35,182 bases of DNA from JANNMJ01 sp031397815 (GCA_031397815.1 JANNMJ010000059.1:1-35182), one strand, 5' to 3'; positions 8,304-16,700 are shown, counted from the stretch's first letter. Notes: generated by a model not told the origin, from the sequence alone. Numbers and translations: made by a program.

Positions 8304-9314
8304 GTGTCCACTCCTTCGATTCCCCTTCTGTCTATCGTCTCGCCGGTTTATCGGGCGGAGGGAATGATTGATGAGCTGGTCCGTCGAATCGTGGCGAGTG
8401 TCGAGCCGCTGACTCCTTACTTCGAAATCATTCTCGTCGATGATCGGGGGCCGGATAATTCGTGGGCGCGCATCACTGCCAATGCCGCCCGCGACCCCCG
8501 CGTTCGCGGGTTCCAGCTATCGCGCAACTTCGGCCAGCACCGCGCCATAACAGCCGGCCTCGCCCAAGCTACCGGCGAGTGGATCGTGGTCATGGACTGC
8601 GACTTGCAAGACCAGCCCGAAGAAATCCCCGGCCTTCTCCGCCAAGCGCAGGAGCAGGAGCAGGATATGGTAATGGCGCGGCGGGTTACGCGACAGGATA
8701 CGTGGTTCAAACGGTCGGTATCGAAGGTTTTTTATTGGATATTGGCTTACCTGACCGAAACTGCCCAAGACCCGGCCATCGCCAATTTTGGGGTTTATCA
8801 TCGGCGGGTAATCGACGCCGTACTCGCGATGCGCGAAAATATTCGGTATTTCCCGACGATGATGCGCTGGGTTGGCTTTACCGCCGGCACCCGCTCTGTC
8901 GTACACGCCGAACGCGCCGAAGGCACTTCCTCCTATAATATGCGTCGCCTGATTCATCTGGCGCTCGATATTATTCTCTCGTACTCCGATAAACCCCTCC
9001 GCCTCACCATCAAGCTCGGACTGATGATTACGCTCGGGGCGTTTGCCTTCGCCATATTTACCCTCATTCGGTTCGCCAACGGCGACATTATCGTCCCCGG
9101 TTATACCAGTCTGATTATTTCGGTGTGGCTGTTTTCCGGCTTAGTGCTCGCCACGCTCGGAATGGTGGGGCTGTACGTCGGCCGGACGTTCGAGCAAGTC
9201 AAGAATCGGCCGGTTTATTTGGTCTCGCGCGTGACGAGCGGCGCTGTTCCGCCGCCGCATCTGGCGGGTCAGTCGGCCCGGCAAAACGCTGACGTGCGAC
9301 CCGCCGACGCGTAA
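8304..9314 (+). CDS. GT2 polyprenyl-phosphate glycosyltransferase (GtrB/DPM-like)
   Basis: 336-aa family 2 glycosyltransferase that likely moves a sugar from a nucleotide donor to undecaprenyl phosphate at the cytoplasmic membrane. The N-terminal GT-A domain has LSIVSPVYRAEG, the donor/metal motif VVMDCDLQDQPEE (Asp98, Asp100) and FYWILAYLT. Two membrane helices follow (LGLMITLGAFAFAIFTLI and SLIISVWLFSGLVLATLGMVGLYVG), and the end NRPVYLV is typical of GtrB/ArnC relatives. Start is GTG at 8304. It is followed after 33 bp by an acetyltransferase and then an RffA-like aminotransferase, suggesting the sugar is an amino-deoxyhexose. The actual sugar cannot be read from sequence. Confidence 0.92.
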   Translation: MSTPSIPLLSIVSPVYRAEGMIDELVRRIVASVEPLTPYFEIILVDDRGPDNSWARITANAARDPRVRGFQLSRNFGQHRAITAGLAQATGEWIVVMDCDLQDQPEEIPGLLRQAQEQEQDMVMARRVTRQDTWFKRSVSKVFYWILAYLTETAQDPAIANFGVYHRRVIDAVLAMRENIRYFPTMMRWVGFTAGTRSVVHAERAEGTSSYNMRRLIHLALDIILSYSDKPLRLTIKLGLMITLGAFAFAIFTLIRFANGDIIVPGYTSLIISVWLFSGLVLATLGMVGLYVGRTFEQVKNRPVYLVSRVTSGAVPPPHLAGQSARQNADVRPADA

Positions 9315-9347
9315 GGACGCTTTGCCGCGCCGTGGCCTGACTCTCTG

Positions 9348-10076
9348 ATGTCGATCCTCATGAATAATGTGCTCCAGCCCTTGCCTTGGGATTCGGAATT
9401 CCTCGGTTACCCGGTGCTGCGTGCGCAAGCGCAGAACCTCGATGCAGCGGAGCTAAATACGCTCCTCACCGACGCCCGCGCCCAAGGCGGACGGCTGCTC
9501 TACCTCTTTGTTGATCCGGCAGATACCCGTACGATGGCCGCCGCTGCCGCCAACCTGCCGCTCGCCGACCGCAAGGTCACCTATGCCATGCCCGCTACGG
9601 TGCCTTCGGAACCGCTCAACGTGGGCGCGCTGCGGCTGGCCGATACGCCAACTCCGGCCCTCGAAGCATTGGCTTTGCAGAGCGGCGCTTACTCGCGGTT
9701 CAAGCTCGATCAGGGTTTCGCCCCCCACGTCTATGAAGCGCTGTACCGCCGCTGGCTGCGCAACTCTTTCGGTCAGGAAATGGGGCAACACGTGCTGACT
9801 GTGCAAGAAAATGCCGCCACCGACCCCGTGGCATTGCTTACCCTCGGAATCAAAAACGACCGTGCCGACATCGGCTTGCTGGCAGTTGACGAAGCCGTGC
9901 GCGGGCGCGGTTACGGTCAGCAGCTCGTCCTCGCGGCCCGCCACCAGACGGTCTGGTGGGGCTTGCCGGTCTTACAGGTAGTGACTCAGGCGGATAACCT
10001 GTCGGCGTGCCGGTTTTACGAGCGCTGTGGCTTTACCCTCGACCACACGGTCTGTATTTATCACGCTTGGTTATAG
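9348..10076 (+). CDS. GNAT acetyltransferase, dTDP-fucosamine acetyltransferase (RffC/WecD)-like
   Basis: 242-aa protein with an N-terminal LPWDSEFLGYPVLRA motif, characteristic of RffC/WecD-type TDP-4-amino-4,6-dideoxyhexose N-acetyltransferases. The C-terminal GNAT domain has IGLLAVDEAVRGRGYGQQLV (acetyl-CoA loop) and NLSACRFYERCGF. It probably acetylates the amino sugar made by the aminotransferase immediately downstream. ATG at 9348 or the fifth codon ATG at 9360 could be the start; the latter begins just before the conserved motif. The function is supported both by motif and by neighbour. Confidence 0.82.
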   Translation: MSILMNNVLQPLPWDSEFLGYPVLRAQAQNLDAAELNTLLTDARAQGGRLLYLFVDPADTRTMAAAAANLPLADRKVTYAMPATVPSEPLNVGALRLADTPTPALEALALQSGAYSRFKLDQGFAPHVYEALYRRWLRNSFGQEMGQHVLTVQENAATDPVALLTLGIKNDRADIGLLAVDEAVRGRGYGQQLVLAARHQTVWWGLPVLQVVTQADNLSACRFYERCGFTLDHTVCIYHAWL

Positions 10077-10151
10077 CGCCATTCCGTGCCCTGACGGGTA
10101 TTATTGTGTCTCCTTTCTCCTTCTGGAACGGAAGCGCTCTTTCGCTAAAGT

Positions 10152-11327
10152 ATGTCCACTGGTCCTGTAACGCTTCCAACGCCTGACGCTGAACCGTCGC
10201 TCATCCCGTTCAATAAGCCCTACCTCTCCGGTAATGAGCTGCATTACATGGAGACGGCCGTGCGCTCGGGGAAGATTTCCGGCGATGGCATGTATACCAA
10301 GCGTTGCCACGAGTTCTTTCAGCAGCGTTTCGGGATTAAAAAGGCGCTCCTGACCACCTCCTGCACCGATGCGCTCGAAATGAGCGCCCTCCTCCTCGAC
10401 CTCCAGCCCGGCGATGAGGTTATCGTGCCGTCGTACACGTTCGTCTCGACGCCGAACGCTTTCGTGCTGCGCGGCGCCAAAATCGTCTTCGTCGATTCCA
10501 CGGCCCTCAACCCGAACATCGACGTCGCTTCCATCGAAGCGCTCATCACGCCCCGTACCCGCGCTATCGTACCGGTCCACTACGCCGGTATTGCGTGCGC
10601 GATGGATGAGATTCTGGCCCTCGGCGCCAAATACGGCATTGCCGTCGTGGAAGATGCTGCGCAGGGGATTGATGCCTTCTACAAAGGGCGTCCGCTCGGT
10701 ACGCTCGGCGAATTGGCGGCTTTCTCGTTCCACGAAACCAAAAACATCATCTCCGGCGAAGGCGGGCTGCTCGCGATCAACGACGCCCGTTTCGCGCAGC
10801 GCGCCGAGATTATCCGGGAGAAAGGCACCAACCGGTCGTCGTTTTTTCGGGGCGAAGTCGATAAGTACGGCTGGGTCGATGTAGGGTCGTCGTTCCTGCC
10901 TTCTGACCTGATTGCCGCCTTCCTGTGGGCGCAGCTGGAGCAGATGGAGCGCATTCAGGCGCAGCGCAAAGCCATTTGGCAGCGCTATTTCGATGCGTTC
11001 TCAGGGCTCACCGCCCAGGGCATCCGCCTGCCGGAGCTACCCGACTACGCCACCAACAACGGGCACATGTTCTACATGATTACCCGCAGTCTCGACGAGC
11101 GCACCGCCCTCATCGCGCACCTGAAAACGCTCAACATATTCCCGGTTTTCCATTACCTGTCGCTCCACACCAGCCCCTACTACGCCGACCGCCACGACGG
11201 CCGTCCGCTCCCGTGGGCCGACCTCTACACCGATTGCCTCCTGCGTCTGCCACTCTTCTACGAGCTGACCGAAGACCTCCAACAGCGCGTCATCGACGGC
11301 ATTCTGGCTTTCTATCAGAACCGATAG
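10152..11327 (+). CDS. rffA: dTDP-4-amino-4,6-dideoxygalactose transaminase (RffA/WecE)
   Basis: 391-aa PLP-dependent enzyme of the DegT/DnrJ/EryC1/StrS family, which aminates dTDP-4-keto-6-deoxyglucose to dTDP-4-amino-4,6-dideoxygalactose. Diagnostic features are IPFNKPYLSGNELHYM at the N-terminus, LLTTSCTDALEMSALLL, VEDAAQGIDAFYKG and the PLP lysine in SFHETKNI (Lys197). Length and the HMFYMITRS region match the RffA/WecE subgroup rather than perosamine-type enzymes. It lies 75 bp after the RffC-like gene. The earlier pathway genes (rmlA, rmlB) are not in this window. A 13-bp GC hairpin follows. Confidence 0.9.
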   Translation: MSTGPVTLPTPDAEPSLIPFNKPYLSGNELHYMETAVRSGKISGDGMYTKRCHEFFQQRFGIKKALLTTSCTDALEMSALLLDLQPGDEVIVPSYTFVSTPNAFVLRGAKIVFVDSTALNPNIDVASIEALITPRTRAIVPVHYAGIACAMDEILALGAKYGIAVVEDAAQGIDAFYKGRPLGTLGELAAFSFHETKNIISGEGGLLAINDARFAQRAEIIREKGTNRSSFFRGEVDKYGWVDVGSSFLPSDLIAAFLWAQLEQMERIQAQRKAIWQRYFDAFSGLTAQGIRLPELPDYATNNGHMFYMITRSLDERTALIAHLKTLNIFPVFHYLSLHTSPYYADRHDGRPLPWADLYTDCLLRLPLFYELTEDLQQRVIDGILAFYQNR

Positions 11328-11370
11328 CCTTTCAGCGGCGGCTCGCGCTGCTTTTCTTACGCCAAACTTC

Positions 11371-11406
11371 AACAGGGCGCCCGACCGAAAGGCCGGGCGC
11401 CCTGTT
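11371..11406 (+). terminator. Strong hairpin after rffA, probable terminator
   Basis: Perfect 13-bp stem AACAGGGCGCCCG / CGGGCGCCCTGTT. Its loop contains CC-GAAA-GG, forming a second short stem with a GNRA tetraloop. There is only a weak T-stretch after it, so termination is likely but not certain. Confidence 0.55.
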
Positions 11407-11505
11407 ATCATGTCCGGGGAACCCAATCCCGCGAGCAACGGCCCAGCCAGCGCCTTGCCGCGTACTTTGCCCCGCGTCCATTGGTTCTAACCTCATAGCT
11501 GCATT

Positions 11506-12234
11506 ATGGCTGCGCTGCCGTCCGCCCCGCATCACCTGCACCCACACCCGCATTCCGAAGAGCATTTCACGGCCGGTGCCGCCGTGCGCGATATCGTCAT
11601 CGGAATGGCCGACGGCCTGACGGTGCCGTTCGCGCTCGCCGCTGGTCTGACCGGCGCCATTTCCCAAACGAGCCTGATTGTAGCCGCCGGACTCGCCGAG
11701 ATTGCCGCCGGTTCCATCGCGATGGGGCTGGGCGGCTACCTGGCCGCGCGCTCCGAAGCCGAGCATTACGTGGCCGAGATGGCCCGCGAGCGGCACGAGA
11801 TCGAGGTGGTGCCGGAGCGCGAAGCGGAAGAAGTGCGCGAGATTTTCGAGCAATACGGCCTGACTGCCGACGAAAGCCATACCGTAGTGGAAAGCCTCCG
11901 CCGCCGCCCCGACGATTGGGTGGCGTTCATGATGCGTTTCGAGCTGGGCCTGGAAGCTCCTGAGCCCGGCCGGGCGTGGCGCAGCGCGCTCACCATTGCG
12001 GGCGCCTACATCGTGGGCGGGCTGGTGCCGCTAAGCGCCTATTGGCTCATTCCCGACAATATCATGCAGGCGCTCAAGCTCTCCGTATGCGTCACGCTGG
12101 TGGCGCTGGCGGTATTCGGGGCGCTCAAAGGCTACTTTACGGGCGTTCCGGTGCTGAAATCAGCCCTACAAACCACCTTGATTGGCGGACTGGCCGCCGG
12201 AGCCGCCTTCGCGCTGGCCCGCTGGCTGAGCTGA
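11506..12234 (+). CDS. VIT1/CCC1-family Fe2+/Mn2+ transporter
   Basis: 242-aa membrane protein of the VIT1/CCC1 family, which moves ferrous iron or manganese out of the cytoplasm. The first helix region VRDIVIGMADGLTVPFALAAGL holds the family signature. Helix 2 ends GSIAMGLGGYLAARSEAEHY. A cytosolic charged segment rich in Glu (AEMARERHEIEVVPEREAEE) corresponds to the metal-binding domain, and three C-terminal helices follow (ALTIAGAYIVGGLVPLSAYW onward). The N-terminus is His-rich (APHHLHPHPHSEEH), which may bind metal. A TACTTTG promoter-like string at 11463-11469 lies upstream. It stands alone. Confidence 0.9.
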   Translation: MAALPSAPHHLHPHPHSEEHFTAGAAVRDIVIGMADGLTVPFALAAGLTGAISQTSLIVAAGLAEIAAGSIAMGLGGYLAARSEAEHYVAEMARERHEIEVVPEREAEEVREIFEQYGLTADESHTVVESLRRRPDDWVAFMMRFELGLEAPEPGRAWRSALTIAGAYIVGGLVPLSAYWLIPDNIMQALKLSVCVTLVALAVFGALKGYFTGVPVLKSALQTTLIGGLAAGAAFALARWLS

Positions 12235-12354
12235 GCAGCGGAATTTCTTCGGAAGAATAAAAATCGACCGGAAATAATACAAAAAGCGGTAAACGGCTAC
12301 CAAGTCGCTTGCGCAAGCGGCTATATTGCAGGGCACATTTCAGTTTCCCCTTAT

Positions 12355-13134
12355 ATGAAAGCAATTAGCATTGCGGCGCACGAAGCCGCTTTTTTGGCCA
12401 GCGGCCTCGACGCCAACGGCAAGAAATTCCGCCTGACCCCCGCCTCCGTTGCGATTCCCGGTACCACGAACGAGCGCTTAAACTACCAGTTATGTGAGCG
12501 CGAAAACGGCGATTATTCCTTTTATCGAAGGGAAGAAACGCCGAAGCACCGCATCGTGCTGCACCACACGGCGGGCTACCTCAAGGGCGATATCGGCGCG
12601 CTCACGCAGCCGGGCAATAAGGTGTCGGTGCCGTTCGTGATTGCCCGCAACGGCACTATTCTGAACCTCTGGACCTCGAAATGCTGGTCGTATCACCTCG
12701 GGCCGGGCGCCGTGGGTGGCAACACGGCAATGAGCCGCACGAGCATCGGAATCGAGCTTTCCAACATCGGCTACCTGAAGGCGCTCAACGGCAATATGGT
12801 CACGGCGTACGCCGATTCCGACGTGTACTGCGCCGCCACCGATACCGCCCTCTACCGCACCCTGCCGACGCCGTTTCGCGGGTGCCGCCACTTCGCCACG
12901 TTCACCTCGGCGCAGTACGAGAGCCTGATTCGGCTGCTGCGCTTCCTCACGGCGCGCTACAAAATTCCGCGCACCCTACTCCCGGATACCGACCGTTACC
13001 GCCCCTTCGCCACCGCCGAACAAGCTGCCGCCCACCGGGGCATCTGCTCGCACGTCAATTTTCGGCCTTCTGGCAAGTGGGATATCGGCCCCGCCTTCGA
13101 TTGGGAGCGCCTTGCGGCGGGGTTGGCAACGTAG
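12355..13134 (+). CDS. N-acetylmuramoyl-L-alanine amidase (Amidase_2 / PGRP fold)
   Basis: 259-aa zinc amidase that cleaves the MurNAc-L-Ala bond in peptidoglycan. Amidase_2 motifs are clear: HRIVLHHTAG (Zn ligand His70), VPFVIARNGTILNLW, SIGIELSNIGYL, CSHVNFR (His233) and KWDIGPAFDWE (Asp243). No signal peptide is obvious, so it may be cytoplasmic (recycling) or belong to a secretion route not visible here. Upstream DNA contains TATATTG at 12322-12328, a partial -7 match. It converges on the unknown gene ending at 13210. Confidence 0.88.
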   Translation: MKAISIAAHEAAFLASGLDANGKKFRLTPASVAIPGTTNERLNYQLCERENGDYSFYRREETPKHRIVLHHTAGYLKGDIGALTQPGNKVSVPFVIARNGTILNLWTSKCWSYHLGPGAVGGNTAMSRTSIGIELSNIGYLKALNGNMVTAYADSDVYCAATDTALYRTLPTPFRGCRHFATFTSAQYESLIRLLRFLTARYKIPRTLLPDTDRYRPFATAEQAAAHRGICSHVNFRPSGKWDIGPAFDWERLAAGLAT

Positions 13135-13158
13135 CTCAGCCTAAGAGCGGTGTTCGCC

Positions 13159-13179
13159 GCCCCTCTCCTTTTGAGAGGG
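13159..13179. repeat. Short palindrome between convergent genes (bidirectional terminator/REP-like)
   Basis: CCCCTCTC pairs with GAGAGGGG around a CTTTT loop, followed by GGGGGTGAGG. It lies between the convergent amidase and unknown acidic protein genes and could end both transcripts. Confidence 0.5.
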
Positions 13180-13209
13180 GCAGGGGGTGAGGACTTGCGC
13201 CGCTCAGCG

Positions 13210-14469
13210 TCAAACCAAGTCGCTTAGCGCATCGATTTCCGCCTGCGCTTCCCGAAGCGTTACGCGCTCGATCGCGTCCGGCTCATCTTCTGGGATATCA
13301 TCGTCGAGGGCGCCTCGGAGCATCTCGACGAAGCCTTCCACCATTCCGAAAATGGCGCGGCGGGGTGAGCTGCCTTCTTCATCGGGCGGCGCATCGAAAA
13401 ACTCGCTCAGGTGAAGCGGTTCCGGTGGCGCTTCCGAGCCGGTCGATTCGCTCAGGAAATCATCGAGGTCGCGCATCACATCGCCGAGCAGCGCCAACGC
13501 CATAAACTGCGACCCTTGGTAGAGCCGAAACAGGTCGGCGAGGGAGAAATGCAGCTCCGTTTCGGGTTGGCTGGCTTCCAGTCGTTTCAGGAGCGCCTGC
13601 ATCGGTTGCGCGTGCCGGAGCCACCGCAATGTGCGCGCAGCGTTCCCAAACCGGTGGTCGGGCAGCATCCGTAGCGCCAACGGGAGCCGAATAGCCAATT
13701 GCAGCATCCCGAGTTGCGGCTCCAGAAAGCTGATCATTAGGTACGGCTCCTGAAAATCGGGGTCGTCGTCGGTGGGGTCGGGCTTGGGGTCGGCGGGGAG
13801 ACTGATGCGCCCGGCGGGGGTGTTGGCAAGTAGCTCGTCGGTGGGGGTATCGTCGTCGTCGGGGGCGTGATAGTCGGCAAAGGAGCGCGCCACTAGTCCT
13901 TCAATCTGAAAGCGCTTGAGGCGCAGGTCGTCGCCGGTGAGGCGCGGGGCTTCGGCCAACTCGCCGCTGCGCTCGGCCAGAATATCTTCCACGTCATAGA
14001 GCGGGCCGGGGGTGCGCTCCTCAAACTGTGCCATCAGCTTCGGCCCAATCTCCTGCGCGGCGGCCTTGATACGCGTCCACGTTTCGGCGGAATGCTCGCT
14101 CGCGGGGCGCTCCATAAAACGCGTAAATCGGTCGAGAAGGGGCGTATCGAGCAGGGCGAGGCCCAGCGCGGTGAGCGCGTGCAGCCGGACGGGCGCCGTC
14201 AGGAGCAGGCGCCCGACGTCCTCCGGCTGATTCAGCAGACTGAGCGTCCGCACGCGCTCCTCGGTGAGGCCGGTGAGGGTTTCGGCTTCTGCCACGGCGG
14301 CGGGGTCGACGCCCGGTTCTCGCCAAATGGCAAGGGCGCCCTGCGTGCAGCCGGTGAGCAGAATGTGCAGATTGTGCAGCAGCACTGGCGGCAGCTCGTT
14401 GATGAGGCGCGTGAGCTGGGCTTCGAAATCTGCTTCGTCGGCAGGAAAATCGTCAGATGAAAAGGCCAT
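13210..14469 (-). CDS. Unknown acidic protein (419 aa)
   Basis: Not recognised. The product begins MAFSSDDFPADEADFEAQL, has no signal peptide or membrane helix, and is predicted to be mainly helical with many Leu-rich stretches (PVLLHNLHILLTG, LGMLQLAIRLPLALRMLP). There is a central acidic linker (DYHAPDDDDTPTDELL, then PKPDPTDDDPDFQEP) and an acidic C-terminal part (GALDDDIPEDEPDAIERV). It is probably cytoplasmic. The start is a clear ATG and codon use matches neighbours. It is divergent from the small secreted protein at 14654, sharing a 184-bp intergenic region. No function is proposed. Confidence 0.8.
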   Translation of the reverse strand: MAFSSDDFPADEADFEAQLTRLINELPPVLLHNLHILLTGCTQGALAIWREPGVDPAAVAEAETLTGLTEERVRTLSLLNQPEDVGRLLLTAPVRLHALTALGLALLDTPLLDRFTRFMERPASEHSAETWTRIKAAAQEIGPKLMAQFEERTPGPLYDVEDILAERSGELAEAPRLTGDDLRLKRFQIEGLVARSFADYHAPDDDDTPTDELLANTPAGRISLPADPKPDPTDDDPDFQEPYLMISFLEPQLGMLQLAIRLPLALRMLPDHRFGNAARTLRWLRHAQPMQALLKRLEASQPETELHFSLADLFRLYQGSQFMALALLGDVMRDLDDFLSESTGSEAPPEPLHLSEFFDAPPDEEGSSPRRAIFGMVEGFVEMLRGALDDDIPEDEPDAIERVTLREAQAEIDALSDLV

Positions 14470-14585
14470 GCAAGAGAACAGGAAACAACTTTTTTACCGT
14501 GAACCGACTCCGGACGCTGAACCGCCAAAGGGCTTACGGTGCAAAACGCCCCGCACGGCCTCGAAGTTGTGCCTTCGGATAGGGT

Positions 14586-14618
14586 TTTGTCCCGTCCTTT
14601 GGGCTGGCTGTATATTTG
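14586..14618 (+). promoter_or_regulatory. Near-consensus Bacteroidota promoter
   Basis: TTTG at 14586-14589, a 21-bp spacer and a perfect -7 element TATATTTG at 14611-14618. The following ATG is at 14654, giving a leader of about 30 nt. This supports the short form of the downstream gene. Confidence 0.7.
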
Positions 14619-14653
14619 AAACAAAACTACTCTCGCTTTTTTCATTCCCCCCC

Positions 14654-15043
14654 ATGCGCAAATCACTCACGCTGACGCTCGTTGCCGTCGCCTCCGCCGC
14701 CACGTTCGGCCTGACCTCTGCCTTCCGGACGGCAGCGCCCAACGCTACGCAGTTTATGCAGGTCACCACCATCGAAAGCATCGTGCCCGGTGGATTAGGC
14801 CGTTCCCGCCTCATCACCACCAACTCCGACGGCACGCAAAAGCTCGACGAGATGGAGAACTTTTATTCATTAGCCGGCATCAACTTCGCCAACATTCAGA
14901 AGAACGAAGCCCAGATTCTCACCCGAATCGCCGCCCTCGAAAATGAAGGCTGGCACCTGGAGCGCGTCACGACCGGCGTCCAAAGCCCGTCCGAAACCCA
15001 AACGGGCGGCATTTACATGACGCGGTACCTGTTCAAGAAATAG
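14654..15043 (+). CDS. Small secreted protein with DUF4177-like end
   Basis: 129-aa exported protein. The ATG at 14654 follows a near-perfect promoter and begins a signal peptide (MRKSLTLTLVAVASAATFGLTSA); the frame is open further upstream, but that extension would span the promoter. The C-terminal half (ILTRIAALENEGWHLERVTTG then YMTRYLFKK) resembles DUF4177-type small proteins, in which an LNxxGxEGWELV motif is followed by a strand ending in LKR/LFKK. The role is unknown. Confidence 0.8.
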   Translation: MRKSLTLTLVAVASAATFGLTSAFRTAAPNATQFMQVTTIESIVPGGLGRSRLITTNSDGTQKLDEMENFYSLAGINFANIQKNEAQILTRIAALENEGWHLERVTTGVQSPSETQTGGIYMTRYLFKK

Positions 15044-15057
15044 GTTTTTAAAGGGAC

Positions 15058-15182
15058 TTTGTCATTGCGAGGAGGAGGCTTTGCGACGACGACGCAATCC
15101 TCGTTTGCTCGGCAAGGCGGCTGGGCCAACGTCCCGATCCTACGAGGATTGCTTCGTCGCAAAGCCTCCTCGCAATGACAAA
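15058..15182. repeat. Large imperfect inverted repeat
   Basis: Left arm 15058-15104 and right arm 15142-15182 are inverted copies (TTTGTCATTGCGAGGAGG ... and its complement). The left arm carries extra trinucleotide-sized insertions (AGG, and a CGA-type one). The two arms enclose a 37-bp loop. Similar GTCATTGCGAG palindromes occur between genes in several bacterial groups; here the sequence follows a small secreted protein gene. Confidence 0.85.
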
Positions 15183-15218
15183 CACGAAAAAAATCCGGTC
15201 AATCCCCCCCCAAAACCA

Positions 15219-15257
15219 CAAATCCCCCGCGCCTCAACCAGAGGCGCGGGGGATTTG
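15219..15257 (-). terminator. 17-bp hairpin terminator after SOD (may act on both strands)
   Basis: A perfect 17-bp stem CAAATCCCCCGCGCCTC / complement with an AACCA loop. On the minus strand it is followed by TGGTTTT, so it probably ends the superoxide dismutase transcript. Confidence 0.75.
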
Positions 15258-15305
15258 CATTTCCCAAGCTTTCAGCGGACGCTCATCGCAATCCGCTAGC
15301 TCAGG

Positions 15306-16040
15306 TTAGGTGGTCAGGCGGTCGAGGCGGGCGCTGATTTCGGGCCAGTTGATGACGTTGAAAAACGCCTCCACGTAATCCTTGCGCTTGTTTTGGTACT
15401 TGAGGTAGTAGGCGTGCTCCCAAACGTCGCAGACGAGGAGCGGCATCGCCGTCCAGATAGCGAGGTTCTGATGCTTCTCGGCTTGCAGAATGACCAAGCG
15501 GTCGGCAGCCTGCTCATACGCCAGAATGCCCCAGCCGGAGCCTTCCACGGCAGCGGAAGCGGCCACGAACTGCGCCTTGAAATCATCGTAGGAACCGAAG
15601 CTCTTGGCGATGTACTGGCTCAGCTTCTCGCTGAGCTTACGGTCGTTTTTGGCGGGCGCCATGCCGTCCCAAAACAGCGTGTGCAGCAAGTGGCCCGAGC
15701 CGTGGAAGGCCGCTTCGCGCTCCCAGTGCGCCACCAAAGAGAAATCCTTTTTCTCGCGGGCGGCTTTCAGCTCGTCGAGGGCTTTGTTGAGGCCTTTGAC
15801 GTACGCGGCGTGGTGCGCGTCGTGGTGAAGCTTCATCGTCGCCTCGTCGAGGTGCGGCTCCAGCGCGTTGTAGGCGTAGGGGAGCGCCGGGAGAATGTAC
15901 TGCCCTTTGTCGTCTACTACCTTGGTTTTGCCGAGCAGGCCGTCTTTCGCCACCGGAGTAGCCGCCAGCAGCGATGAGCCGGGGATTAAGCCTGCGAGCC
16001 CGGCTACGGCGCCGGTTTTGAGGAATTCACGTTTCGTCAT
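15306..16040 (-). CDS. sodA: Exported Fe/Mn superoxide dismutase
   Basis: 244-aa superoxide dismutase converting superoxide to peroxide and oxygen. Metal ligands are visible: His72 (KLHHDAHHAAYV), His120 (LLHTLFW), Asp205 and His209 (CDVWEHAYY). GSGH before the second His and GSGWGILAY favour a manganese or cambialistic type over strictly iron. Before the catalytic domain, which starts at about residue 48 (YILPALPYAYNALEPH), there is a leader MTKREFLKTGAVAGLAGLIP. This has a KREFLK motif like a Tat signal (Lys-Arg rather than Arg-Arg), so export of folded enzyme is likely. It lies 105 bp downstream of ogt on the same strand, with its own -7 element (TAGGTTTG) in between. Confidence 0.95.
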   Translation of the reverse strand: MTKREFLKTGAVAGLAGLIPGSSLLAATPVAKDGLLGKTKVVDDKGQYILPALPYAYNALEPHLDEATMKLHHDAHHAAYVKGLNKALDELKAAREKKDFSLVAHWEREAAFHGSGHLLHTLFWDGMAPAKNDRKLSEKLSQYIAKSFGSYDDFKAQFVAASAAVEGSGWGILAYEQAADRLVILQAEKHQNLAIWTAMPLLVCDVWEHAYYLKYQNKRKDYVEAFFNVINWPEISARLDRLTT

Positions 16041-16116
16041 CGAAGTGTCAGGGTCAGGTCAGCAGAGAAAATGCCGCAACCGGCGGCCCGGCGCAGCCGA
16101 TCAGCCGACCGCGTTG

Positions 16117-16124
16117 CAAACCTA
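16117..16124 (-). promoter_or_regulatory. -7 promoter element upstream of SOD
   Basis: Reads TAGGTTTG on the minus strand, a perfect TAnnTTTG, 77 bp before the SOD start. I did not find a TTG at the expected -33 position. Confidence 0.4.
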
Positions 16125-16145
16125 ACCGTGTTTCCGGCTTCGGGG

Positions 16146-16700
16146 TTACGCCGAGACCGCTACCGCCGTCAGGCTACCCGCCGAAACCGGCATCGCCGCT
16201 GCCTCCAGCGTGCGGGCCGCGAAGAGCGGCTGCTGACCGACCTGCCGCTCCTCCAGCTGCAACAGCCACTGCTTACGCGCCAGCCCGCCGTTGAACCCCG
16301 TGAGCTTGCCGCCCGTGCCGATAACCCGGTGGCACGGCACCACGATAGCCAGCGGATTCTGTCCGTTCGCGCGGCCCACGGCCCGCACGGCCAGCGCATC
16401 GCCGAGGCGCCGCGCAACGGTGCTGTAAGTGGTGGTGTGGCCGAACGGAATATTCCGCAATTCCGCCCAAACGCGCTGCTGAAATGGCGTGCCTTCGGGC
16501 GCCAACGGCAGGTCGAACGTGCGGCGGGTGCCGTTGAGATATTCGGTCAGCTCTTCGGCGGCTTGCGCCAGAAAGGGCGTCGGCGGAGCGTCGTCGATGG
16601 GGGCGTTGGCGTCGGCGAAACGCACTTCACGCAGTCCTACACTATCGGCGACAAGGCTCAATGGCCCTACCGGCGAGGAAAAACAATAAGAATGACGCAC
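16146..16700 (-). CDS. ogt: Methylated-DNA--protein-cysteine methyltransferase
   Basis: 184-aa DNA repair protein that takes alkyl groups from O6-alkylguanine onto its own cysteine. The active site IVVPCHRVIG (Cys123) is intact, preceded by TPFQQRVWAELRNIPFGHTTTY and RAVGRANGQNP, and followed by the GGKLTGFNGGLARKQWLL helix. The start is GTG at 16700. The C-terminal tail (about residues 155-184) is Ala-rich and longer than usual. A promoter-like pair lies upstream. Confidence 0.95.
   Translation of the reverse strand: MRHSYCFSSPVGPLSLVADSVGLREVRFADANAPIDDAPPTPFLAQAAEELTEYLNGTRRTFDLPLAPEGTPFQQRVWAELRNIPFGHTTTYSTVARRLGDALAVRAVGRANGQNPLAIVVPCHRVIGTGGKLTGFNGGLARKQWLLQLEERQVGQQPLFAARTLEAAAMPVSAGSLTAVAVSA

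Noticed and set aside
14264..14653. Upstream extension of the small secreted protein
   Set aside because: It overlaps the divergent gene and spans a near-consensus promoter; the ATG at 14654 begins a normal signal peptide.
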